Below are positions 1 through 11,500 of a stretch of DNA of 64,000 nt, piece by piece. Position numbers and translations under genes: made by a program. This DNA is from Polytrichum commune (taxonomy: Eukaryota; Streptophyta; Polytrichopsida; Polytrichales; Polytrichaceae): NCBI GenBank assembly GCA_950295325.1, contig OX485806.1:52945169-53009168 (forward strand), written 5' to 3'. The notes beneath the pieces are model-generated. The model saw nothing but the letters and a program-made list of their open reading frames with translations, had not been told where the DNA came from and ran no database searches. The first letter of the stretch is position 1; the number at the start of each line of letters is the position of its first letter.

Positions 1-3000
1 TCAAATGACAGAATAATGTCCACCGTGGGTAATTAGTGCAAACTACACTAGATGTCAATAATAAGTAGATTGGAAATTAGTTATATTTTTCCACTCCTAA
101 GTTCAGCATAGGAATTTGAAAGTAGTGTGGCCCACACAAAAAGTAAATTTGGTGGGTTGTGTTTGCTCATGGTCAAGTCTTGCAGACTGGGGTTCTGCAC
201 ATTGGGACAGATGGGAACTCATTGATGGTAAGGGGCCACTGTGGTGGTTGTGTAGCTTCTAGTAGAATGTGGAGGGAACCAGTTAAGTTTATAAATCGGA
301 TGGTCACTAAATCGTTTGATGATGGTCCTGGTATCTGTTATTCCTGATCTATGTTATAGTATGCATAGTGCAGACATATGTTTGAGTCTATACAGAGAAG
401 TCTGGTAGGAGAGCCAAACTGCTGTCATTGCTCATGGAGCTGTCTATTGGCATATAGATCTGATCTTAGAATCTTACACCATTGAAAACAATAATTGTTC
501 TTTCTGGGAAGTGATGGCTCTTTTCTCTCATCATGGACCCTTCTTTGACAATAGAGACATGCTCTTAAGCTGATATGGGGTTTAGGAATCTCATGCCAGG
601 AATGTACTGGCAAATTTTTGATATGGATTGTCAATACGCAGCAGATTTGAGTTGTATTTACGAGCATCTGAAAGCAGTTCCTACAAATTCTTTACCTTCA
701 AAAAATGTGGGATGTGGCAGTGCAAGACTTATTCATAGAAGTGCAGGCGTTCTGCATCGAGTTCTCACAGATCCGAGAGGCAGCAGGTTTGTTTCGACTG
801 CTGAAGACCCTTGAATGCCCACCCCTGCATTGACCAATCAAATGAACTCTGGTTGTATGAAGTGCAAGACTTGTTTAGGAAAGTGCAGCATTTTTGCATC
901 AGGAGGTAAAGGGGGATACAAATTATTTAATTGGATTATCAAAGGGCACCAGAGCACCCATCATGATGGCTTTGAAAGGGTGTGTGCTCTGTTACACCTG
1001 TATATTACTTTTGTCTTCCACTTGTTATGCAAGGCTTCAAGTAGTTCCCATACTCTGGAATTTTTTTCCTTCTGACCTCACTACATACTACGTACAATTC
1101 CCATGTCTGTCTATATATGCTGGTCAACAAAGACTGCACCTACAGTCACTTCTTACACCTCAAATGTTTGCAGAATTTTGGGTATATTATTTTGCAGTTT
1201 TGATGCCAGTACCCAGAATGCAGTTATTCCAGTTAATTTGCATCTAGTCGACCTCTGATTTGAAGATATTTTGTTGAATGATAGTTTTGTGCTTGTTATT
1301 GTCACATACCTATTTAAGTGCATCACTCAAAGCGTACCTATACCCTTGTGCTATGTCAAAATAAGAAATATCTAAAAGTAATTTTTTTGTCTGGATCAGA
1401 AACGAAGATGTCTCTTTAGTCTCCATAATCTCCTTGATTCGCCGATTGACCTCAGCTATTATCTGGATAAGCCGAGTTGTAAATAAGCACTAAAGTCTAC
1501 GATGTCCTTAGTTTGCAACTTTGTAGTGTGCGGTGCCTATAGCCCTTGTACTCTTAAACGGGCTTACCTTAGCTGCAGCTGCCCGGGCTGCAGGCTTAAG
1601 GGCGGCAGCAGTTATACTACATCTGGCCGGAGCTCCCGCCAAGGTGGGCCTGTTCAAGAGTGTACGACTGTGGTACATCCGGGTTGTTTAGGAGCTGCGG
1701 ACACCCCCTACCTGTGCGGGGCCCACCAATGCGGCATGCTCACCCCGGCTGCACTGGCCTCATGTGCCAGGGCCATATGTCGGCAGCATCAGCTTTGAAA
1801 ACCTAAACCCATATCCCTGAAATTGCCCTTGGAGGTAACCTGCTCCAGACAACCATTTATGAGATATAACATATTTTTGGAGTTTTGTACAAACAATATT
1901 GCTCTATGTTCACAGCAGTGGAATCCATCCTGCAATTCATGACTTAAAAAGCCAGCCGTTAGAACCTGGCAATGCCATCATATAGAATGTTCATGACAAC
2001 GTTCCTGTCAAACCCTTAGTCCTATGCTTGATCCCTCATGTTTATGGAAACCAATACCCCACCTTTTGCAAACTCAATAGTTTTAATTCACTATTCTGCA
2101 ACATGGAAAGCACTATGCAGTTTTCCATAGTATACTAAGAACACTTTGATGTGAAGGTTTGAATTCTGTACTGATATTGTGAGGTTATTTGACACTGTAT
2201 CATATGTTATGGAACTCTTTATTATATGCTTGCAATAGTGCACAGTCCGCCTCCTCTAGGTTTTGAGGTGGCAGATTTGGGTCTTCAGTTTTAAGGTAGA
2301 GGGTGCTTAAACTAACACTATGCAATTTAGCCTAGTTTTGGAGTGTATTTAGAAAAGTGTTCTGCATGATTGGTTTAGACATGGTAGAAACAAAATTGAA
2401 TGTGCATCATATGAATGTGCTACAATTTTTTTGAAGTCATTGACCCGCAGCTATTTAAATCTCTTCTTAGATCCACATTTTTTTCATTGCAAACAACTTT
2501 CAAAAACGACTTGTCACTTGTCCAAAACCAACCATGCTTGCTCCCAAACTACCCCCACACTCTATTCAACACACAACTCATTAAAACATTTAAGCCCCTA
2601 TAACTTTTGCATCTTGGATCTTAAGAAAACATTTAAGTAGTCCACCCTTGGCTATGTTTTGACGCTTGTGCAAATTCAATCCCATTTCTGTTAAAATTCA
2701 ACCCCTGTCCTAGAGACATTTGAATGGTTTGCAGTGTGTTCCGGCCGCGGGATTAAAAGATGTGCATAGGTATTGTTTTTGGGCGGGGTGTTTGTTATGG
2801 CACCCTCTACCTTAGGTTACATTTCCAAATATAGAAAGAAAAGAAGAAAAATAATTGTCAGTGTTTGTTTTACATTGACATGCGATGTCACTTCATTGCC
2901 TTTAATCCATGTCCGCTTGGTCATGGGGGACATAGGTGGCTTAGTACCTATTTCATAGGTGGACTACAATTTCCAAATTGACATTTAAATTACTTGAAGA

Positions 3001-3254
3001 GTGTTGCCTGGCATTTGTGTGCATGTCATGCAAAGCTATATATGCATGTTTCACTTTGGAACATCAACTCAAGTATCATTTTTGACTGTGGAACATGCTC
3101 ATGTCCTTATCATATTTCTTCTTGTTCATACGCATGTACAAATTGATACCTCCAATGGTGGGTCAGGTGGGGTCATGACATGGTGAGCCTCCGGACTGTC
3201 CTTGACCAACTTGTGCATGTCATGACTGCTGCATTGTTTATGGTATTGGGGGAC
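1..3254. other. No recognisable gene
   Basis: This stretch is AT-rich with short unconserved open frames (for example 575-814 and 894-1247) in which I recognise no domain. A GC-rich block at about 1540-1790 stands out from its surroundings and may be a short foreign repeat, but no terminal repeats or target duplication could be seen. There is no tRNA or rRNA signature. Confidence 0.4.
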
Positions 3255-3290
3255 GGCGGATGCTAAACACCCCCCCACGAACTTCTAGGG
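3255..3290 (+). repeat. Left terminal inverted repeat of the MULE
   Basis: This 36-bp sequence matches the reverse complement of 19438-19473 at 35 positions; the one difference is G versus A after the CCCCCCCAC run. It marks the outer left edge of the element. Confidence 0.9.
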
Positions 3291-3423
3291 GGCACCTGAC
3301 TAAAATTCCAGGTGCTGCCCGCTGGCGAGGAGGTGACCGGTTTGGCTGGTCACCGACGGACGGACGTGACAGACCGACGTCGTGCAGGACATGGTTTGGT
3401 GGTCTTGCACAACATGGTCTGTA

Positions 3424-3541
3424 GGACATTGATTTAGGTGTTCTTGTAGAGCATGTTCCACAGGACTCCTATTTTTGGTGTCCTGCAGAGCATATTCCAC
3501 AGGACACCTATTTAAGGTGTTCCTGTAGAGCATGTTCTGTA
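3424..3541 (+). repeat. Left subterminal array, three units of about 39 bp
   Basis: Three imperfect direct repeats (3424-3462, 3463-3501, 3502-3541) each begin GGAC and end with GAGCATGTTCCACA or a variant. Single-unit echoes continue to about 3665. Repeats just inside the ends are typical transposase-binding regions of MULEs; that role is inferred. Confidence 0.7.
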
Positions 3542-3972
3542 TGTATAATAGTTGTGGGGCTCATGCAGAATATGTTCTGCAATACATATATGTTAAAGGT
3601 TATGGCACGATGCGGACTGCAATACATATATTTTAGGGTTCTTGTGTAGCTTGTTTTGCAGGACTGGCATTATTGGTGTTCACACATAGCAATTTTTTAG
3701 TAGGTAACATGTAGGACTTGAAGGTCGTTGTGTTCTTCCTGAAGAGCAGCCTCTGTTTTGTATATGGGAGTATATGGTTGATTGAGTTCATGGTTACATC
3801 ACAAGACAACTACTTTTTGCATAATCACTTAACTCACTCAACTGCTTCACGTCCTTTAACTGGTGTCATGTACCTCAAATGCTATAATGTCCTTCACTTG
3901 GTGTCTTCACACTCACATGTTCTCATTTCATCCAAATGGTCTGTGTCCATCACCTGCTATAATGAATTGTGT

Positions 3973-4055
3973 GTCCTGCATTAGGTGTTTTGTGCGGCCC
4001 TTGTATTGAGGATGTTCTGCATTAGGTGTCATGCGCGGCCCTTGTATTGAGGATG
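3973..4055 (+). repeat. Two tandem units of about 41 bp
   Basis: Two adjacent copies share CTGCATTAGGTG and CGGCCCTTGTATTGAGGAT; a partial third start follows. They lie in the left arm of the MULE. Confidence 0.7.
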
Positions 4056-4850
4056 TCCTGCATTTTGTGTCCTGCCCTTATTTGTTCTGCGTGGTCCCTG
4101 TCCTGTTGTACGGTTACATTGCAAGAAAGAAACCGTTTTCATGATGGCGGTTGCAATGATGGCAACGTGATACGATTTGATGTGACGGTTAGGGTTCATG
4201 TCGACGTCGATGGGAGAGATTCTATTTGGGAAGGATGATATAGTTTGTTTAGTTGAGGGCGCGAGGGTTTTGTCATTGTGGGCGGTGAGTGGTTTCGTAG
4301 AGGTTTGAGTGAGAATGAACATGTGTGCATGTGCGAGTGTACAGGCGAAGCGGCTTGAGTGTGATTAGTGCAGTTGTTAATGAGCTTCAATGGGGTTTGA
4401 GCGTGAGACAGTGGGGTTCGAGTAGTTTTCAATGGTTTTAAGTGTTTCAGCATGTGTTGATGTTCTTGGGCAGTTATATTCTGGTGTCTTCTGGGGTTCG
4501 CAAATTCATTGCGAACCCAATCACCCGCTCCAACATTGCTTTCCAACTCGTGAGCGTTAATTTGTGGCGGTCCATCTTACTTTAAATGTGCACATTGTCG
4601 TGGCCCGCATTTTCTTAAAATCTCAAGAAACCTTGTTTTAAGTTTAAAGAATAGGGTTGAGCAAGGAAAACATAATAAGTAGAGTACTTTATAGGTAGAT
4701 TGTTAGGTAGGCTATTTAGAATTGAGAAGAAAAACTAAAATCCTTAAAGTAGTTAAAAATATCGAATTGAGTTAGTCTTAGGAATTCCGTTTCGACTCGG
4801 AAACCTTAGAGCGGAGCGGACCGCACAGGCGACGGCGGGCCGCAACCACC

Positions 4851-6731
4851 ATGGTGACTCAAACATGGAAGAGGATCGCGGACAAGCCGCTAGCTCTCCG
4901 TAAGGTGCACGTGGTCACCCCCACTGGTCGAGAAGAGAGCAATGAGTTGGAGGCAGACTTGAGGCGCATGGGCTGTCTCGGATTATGGGAAAAATCTTGG
5001 AGAGTGCGCTGTGAGGAGATGGTAAGGGAGTTAGTCACGGGGGAGGTGAACCATGTTTACGCTTCCACCATTCGGGGCCGACCGGATAGGTGGAATGCGG
5101 AATTGTGGAGTCGGGTTTACGGGTTCCAGCAGGGAGGAGAAAGTATGGCCACTAGGAGAGAGGATTGTACCAGGGACAAATTCTCCCAGAGGTTGGATCC
5201 CAAATATGGTTACTTTGTGAAGGATTGTAAAGACGAGAGGGAAAGAATGATGTTAGCTTTTCTAGTGCCTATCTTAAGCCCGGAGAAGCCCTATAACATC
5301 ACTCTTACCCTTGCCACCACCTTACTTCTTGCATATTCCGAGAAGAAGGTGGTGGATTAGGGAAGCATCATTGGGGAGTTGGTGCACAAGTTGGCAACCA
5401 ACACTAAGCGCGGCCAACCTTCCTACATTGGGCCTTTCCTCTTCCACCTTTACGCACACGAAAACCTACTCACGGACGAAGAAGAAACCCAATGGACATC
5501 GCATCAGTTCATGCGGGAGCTTCAGACTACCGACTCGGAGCCGGAGATGGGCCATGAGGGTTCGAAGGAGGAAGATGTGGTGGAGTTGAGCAACGAAGAA
5601 CGGTCCGTGACCAAGAAGCGGAAACTAATGTTGGAGAATCGTGCGACGCGGACCAGGTCCGCCACCAAGCCGGTAGGAGGTGGAACCTCCCCCTTCCGCT
5701 TGGGGGACAATCCGGTGGACTCCATTATCCGCGACTTAGAGGGAGTACGGTCCCGGATTGCGGAATATGAGCTGCAAATGCACCAAGTAGGGGAATTGGT
5801 GGGCAACCCTCCGCGGGAGTGTTTGGTTGCCGCAATACAGGAGGCCATCCAAGATCCGCGCCGGTTGCGGGAGCTGGAGCGTAAGGTGGACCACCTTATG
5901 GCGGAAAAGCGGAAGACCGCGGAACGAGTGCGGAAGTTGGAGGCGGAGCGAGAGAAGCTCCTTAAGCAGGTAAATGATACCACCCTCACGGTACAAAAGG
6001 TGAGTGATATGGTGGAAATCCCGGGGAACGTGTGGTGGAAAGCCAAGATGTTCGACGCGGAATTGAAGAACGCGGGCCACGTTTCCGGGTCGAAGATGGT
6101 TACCTTCATCATGGATCAAGGGAGTAAGATGGACGCATCTTTGAAAGCAATGAAGGCCCTCATTGCTAGTTGCACGGAGTTGTTTTCCGTCGTAGTTGAG
6201 TCATCGGAGGAAAGGGAGTCCTCATCGGTCTACTCCGACTTGACTCCTCATGACATGGTGGAAATTCAAGGTGCCGCGGTAGAAGGCGGAAACCAACATG
6301 CGGAAGATGTGGACCAGGTGGAGGACATCACGGCGATCACGGCGCTGCCGGTTTCCACCACTGAGGTGTTCATTCCCAATGTCACCCCAGTTTCCGCCGC
6401 AATTGGAGACGAAACCTTGGGTGATTGCCATGTGGCCGAGGTCTCAACACCGAGCCTTGCCATGGACTTCCAAGTGGTTGCCCAAGATCCGCCGCCACTT
6501 GCAATTTTTGCTCCGGATTTTCCGCCGGACAACCAACTGTCCGCTCCACTGGCACCGGATGCGGCGGAAACGGTGGACCGCGTGGGAGCAATTCTCGGAC
6601 CCGATGGATACGAGGTGTCAGTGCCACCACCATGTGCTCCATCTTTGGCAACGGACAGAGTGGACCGCCGCGAGGAGTGGAAGCAGAATAAGAAGGAAGC
6701 CAAGTTGAAGAAGCGGAAGGATAAGGAGTAG
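4851..6731 (+). pseudogene. Coiled-coil protein of the nested element, one in-frame stop
   Basis: A single frame of about 626 codons runs from an ATG in good context (ACCACCATGG) to TAG at 6729, broken once by TAG at 5358-5360. The break reads VVD*GSIIGEL, where a Trp would fit; TGG to TAG is one G-to-A change. The N-terminal third is Trp-rich and in layout resembles the plant-transposon protein domain found in non-autonomous LTR elements. The middle (about 5860-5990) is a heptad-rich, highly charged coiled coil; the C-terminus is Asp/Pro-rich and ends in a Lys/Arg tail. Codon choice is richer in CGG and GCG than the AT-rich neighbours, in keeping with separate origin. No catalytic motif is visible; a gag-like structural role is a guess. 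Confidence 0.55.
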
Positions 6732-8422
6732 ATTTTAGTTAGGATTCCATTTTGGTTTGTTTTGGGCAAGTAGTTTGGTGGCCCCGAGTTGTGCGCCTCG
6801 TCATTTTCTTTGTTTGGGTTTTGACCTCTCCATGAGGTAGATTGTCAGGACTGCCACGTGGCCCGCGATTTCCGGCATGGAAACCATGGCATGTGGGTGT
6901 TAGTTTGGTTTTTAAGGGAAGAACACTTCGGTGTTTCTCTCATCATTTTGCAATGCTAGCGTTCTTTTGTTCAATTCAGACCTTATGCTTACTCCACCTT
7001 CAGTTTGAGTTGAGTCTTAAGTCCATGTGTAATGCAAGTGGTCCCTCCTTCCCCTACTTGAGGTTTCCGAGTTTTCCGCCATTCCCTATCATTGTGTAAG
7101 TTGGTTAGGTTAGTCTTCCGTGATAGGACAGGGGGACAGTAATACCCCGAGGTGCGTGTGGTTAAAACGCCCCTGTGTGAGCAGGTGATGGGCGGAGGAA
7201 TCTTAAGCGCGGAAAGGAGGAAAGGATTGGCCGAGCAAGGGGAAAAAACCCCACCGTGGGGTTGTTGGGCAAGGGAAGTTCCACACACACGGTAGGTTCT
7301 TCCCCACTTACTCCGTCCAACTAGGGACCGACAATGAGAAGCAGTGGATAAACCTGTCCAATAGTAGGGGGAGAGTTTTGGTTTACGGCTTCCGCTTGCT
7401 GTGACCTAGAGGTGGATCACACCGATCAGCAGTAACGAACTGGTCTAGAACACTCATGCACCTACCGCGACTGGCGTTTGGTTCCCACCGCGGATGGTAG
7501 GCGTGGTAGCCCCATCCCTATGTTAGCCCCGCCGTCACGGAAAACAACAGACCCTAGGTCCTATCCTGTGTGACCTGTGGAACAGCACAAGCTACCCATT
7601 GTGAGGATAGGAGCGAAGATGTTGTGTTTCCACCTTTCTCGAGGGAGGATTCAGTTTCCGCGTGTGTTATAGTGGAAACTGTGCCATCACGGAAACCAGA
7701 TCAAGCTGGTTTTGTAGACCCAAAACTTCCTCCACCTTTTCCCCCGTCAAAGGGGGTGGCATGCGTCGGATACTTGAGCGGGACACCTTCCCGAGGGAGG
7801 GCTGCCCCCATCGTAACACTAGTCTAAGGGAGTAGCAGTTAGAAAGAGGAAGTGGAGATAGGGAGACAACCCTAAGAAATCAACTCAAAGGGTGAAATCA
7901 TGATGAACAACTACCAAGTCTCTTTGAGCATTCTAGCCTAAAGCACTAGAATTATGGTCCTTGTGACACGGTAGAAAATCTAGCAGATAGTGGAAATACA
8001 GGTCCGATCCGCTACCTCTATCGTGGAAACCTTATCCCGGAAGTCATGACCCGTAATAAGGAATCTTAGAATGGAGTGTATATAGTTGTTATACTATGGA
8101 TTCGGGACGCTGAGTCTATTGTTGAAACTACTCTAGGGTGGGAGCTTGTCCATACTTTGTGTTGTGTTCCCTACCTCAGTCCACTACCGGAAAGGCGGAA
8201 ATATCCGTGCCATACTTTCCGTAATATCCCGGATTTCGTAATCCGATTTGTGTTTTATCTTAGTTTTTGGTGTTTCTTGTGTGTGTGTGTTAGTCAAAGA
8301 TTTCCTCTCTCTTGTATTGTTAACAACCGCAGGTTCTTCGTGGGAACAAACTCGGCGCGGTTTTGACGTTTTACGCGTTAATTAGGTTAATTAACTGAAT
8401 ACGTTACCACCGTGCTACGACA
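6732..8422. other. Non-coding 3' half of the nested element
   Basis: About 1.7 kb of GC-richer DNA with only short frames (such as 7570-7827 and 8076-8366). A CGTGGCCCGC motif near 6855 echoes the left terminus of the element and might mark a decayed LTR start, but similarity does not continue. No other gene is recognised. Confidence 0.35.
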
Positions 8423-8524
8423 CACATAGGGTTTCCTGTTTAGGGTTCAGCGCTTGAGTGGTTTTCATTGTGTAGTCTGAGTGAGTTTTTAGGTACACTT
8501 TCATAATTTAACTTGCATGAATTA

Positions 8525-11500
8525 ATGGCTTCTAAAGCTCCCAAAAAATGGACGACGACGAATCTCCTTCCAGAGGCGCTCGCGGTGGATTAGTACGTCC
8601 TGGAAGATGAGGACATGATAAGGGCCTTGGGCATGGATAAATTTGTGGAGTTGAGCATTCATGGTTTGCAAGGTTGGCAGCACGGGGTAAGTGAGCATTT
8701 CGAACTAATATTTCTTTCATGCACTCCCTCTCCTTTTGTGTTTTGATTTATTTTGTGATCAATTAGTTAGCATTTATGTGTCTTGTTAGCATTTAATTGG
8801 GACGCCTATCTATGTTGGTTGTGTGTTAAATTTGTTTGCATTTAGGTGAAATGTGTGTGTTCAATTTGGTTTCATTTCTGTGTTTTTTGTATGTTCAATG
8901 GGTTTGCATTTCTGTGTTTGGGTTTCCTCGAAGTGTTTAGGGTTTTTGCTTTCTAGGCGAGGTGAATTTGATAGCATTTATGTGTTTTTGGTGTGTTGAA
9001 GTCGATTGCAAATGTGTATAGGGGTTCTTTGATTTGTTTTGCGTTTATGCTATTCAGGCGTATTGATTTTGGTAGCATATATGTGTTTTTTGTGTGGACA
9101 GCTCGTTTGCAAATCTGTGTTTAGGGTTTCCACGAATTGCTCAACGTTGTTGCGTTGTTTGCGACACAAATTTCTTATCAATTTAGTGGTTTTTGTGTGT
9201 TGAGATTGTTTGCATGTATGTGGTTTTAGGGTGTTGAATTTCATTCCATGTGATACTCACATCAGGTACTGTATGAATAGGGTTTAGGCTACAGTCACTT
9301 GTATATAACTGCACAAGATATTAATGTATTTGCAACTCCAACAACTCTTTGAGACTTTCATGAAGATGTTATTTGTGCTATCAGGTGTTCTAAATTGATT
9401 TTATTATTATTTTTTTGTTATATTTCATGCCAAGAACTTCGTATATGCATTGTGCACTAGACACTTAATGTTCTGCAATTTTTATATGGCCTCAATCTTA
9501 AATTTAAATTAATTAGGATTTCGTGACACAATGTGTTCTGCAATCACCATACATACGTGCAGTTGGGTGAATAAACTGTTCAATGCATATGTGTTTTGCA
9601 TGATGAATTGTTTTGCATATCGAGTCACTGTTCTGAATATTGATTAAGTGTTCTGCATTTTGAATAAACGTTAAGTTTTATCTTATTTTTATTTCTTTTA
9701 ATTTTTTGCAGGTGTTCAGTGGCGAGGATGGACGATCTAGGATTTTTTCAATGTACTATGAAGCAAAATTGGCAGAACTGCGCTGCTATGTATTCCGAAG
9801 ATGAATATGAAAAACTAGTGTTAGAGGCATACTGGCAAGCGAGGGCCAAAACCAAGATGGGAAACAATAGGTTCAGATTTTCGTGTATTCATTGTAAGGA
9901 GTCACATAAGGATAAGAACACGCTTTCGTACCATAGGATGTTCAACCTTTGCAAGGGCTACACGGGAGAGCAACCTCTGAAGATGTATCCTACTTGGGAG
10001 CCTAGCAATCATGGAGAGAAATCGAGGATTGCTGCGAAATATGGGAAAGTGTCCTCACCAACTGCTTCGCACTCTCCATCCCTTGTTGTTGTTCCACCAC
10101 CTATGTATTTAGATCCCCATCATGTTCTGTATACTCCATTTAGCAATGCCCCTGCAGAACAGTGTCATTCAACTAGGAAACGCAAGTTGCAGAACATGGT
10201 GGTGCCCTCTCAGGATCCTGTTCATGTCGTGGGGGATAGACAACGCAACTTATCAATTGACATTCCCCGCTTATCACCCCCCCCGCAAGGCTTACAACCT
10301 TGCAGTGAAGACAACACCAAAAATTCCCAGGTCTCCTTCATCCCCTAGGCGTCGACCGAAGGTGAAGAAACCACCTCGGAAGACCATTGTCTCATCTAGC
10401 GATGATGATTTCAATTCGGACAGTTCGCCTGAGGAGTCAGAGTCAGCGACCAAAGTGGCAGCGCCGGATTCCCAGAAGAGTGGTCATGGTGAATTTAGTA
10501 TTGTGAAACATGATCATGTTCTTAGGAAACAACCTTCACAGGACCTTGTTCTATATGCTCTGGTTCCGCATGAGCCTGTTCCATGTGCACAGGATTCCCA
10601 CAGGCCTGTTGTAACTGCACAGGATTTGCACCAGCCTTAGCTTGCTCCCCAGGATTCGCACGAGCATGTTCTTCAGAGCCAGCACTCGCAGAAGGATGTT
10701 CTTCAAGCCGTGCCTTTGATTGAACATGTCCAACCTCGGCCCATCTCACGCGAGGAGTGCAGACAACAAGCGTACAAGGAGGCCACGACACTCTTCAATG
10801 CGTAGAATGAGATTGGGACCCCTCTGGAACCAGTCCCAGTCAATGGACTCTTCATCCTCATCACGGAGACTGACGAGCAATGGGTACCTAAGAATCTCTT
10901 AGACGACCCTGATGCATGCATGTAGTACCTGCACAAGCAATTGGAGGATGGCACAATAGGACACCGTATTGGAAGTGCATTTGGGCAGTGGTATTTATAT
11001 GGCAATGCCCAGGTATTTTCTTAACTTGCAATGTTCTCTTCTTAAAAAGTTGTTGTACTGGTGTTCTACAAGGGTGTTATATTATTCCAATCATTTGTGA
11101 AAGCCATGCATAATGGACATGTTTGCATTTATAATGCAGAACACAAAGACTCCTGGAGAACACAACGAATTTTTGGATAAAGTAAAAGCGCGGGTCAGGT
11201 GTTTTAAGACCAATTCAGATGTCCAGATGTACGAAGAACTTAAGAATCTTAAGGATTATCTTCATTACCACATCCAACAAAGGGAGTACAATGACAAGGT
11301 TGTTGCCGCAAAAATCAGCTTCCAAGATTTTCGTAGAAATCATGTCGAAACCGAACTGCGGAAATTCCACCGCGTAGAGAAAGAGAAGGAGAAGGAGTCC
11401 AAGTGGAAATGGTCCCCATTGTACCAGATATTTAGAAAACGGCCTCTTAGAAATTTTAGGGACGGACCTTCGGACCATACAGATGGTGAGTGGCTGGAGA

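Larger units (their letters stand above)
4596..8422. mobile_element. Nested 3.8 kb insertion of unresolved class
   Basis: The block starts TGTCGTGGCCCG and ends CGTGCTACGACA, giving imperfect inverted termini (10/12), and is flanked by the direct repeat CACAT at 4591-4595 and 8423-8427. TG...CA termini plus a 5-bp target duplication are typical of LTR retrotransposons, but I could not find two long direct repeats inside. It carries one long, GC-richer frame (4851-6731). It could be a gag-only LTR element with unrecognised LTRs or a DNA transposon with short inverted repeats. It interrupts the left arm of the MULE. Confidence 0.6.

Noticed and set aside
5522-6769. Minus-strand frames opposite the coiled-coil protein
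   Set aside because: They mirror the plus-strand frame, which has a good start context, biased codons and a coherent domain layout.
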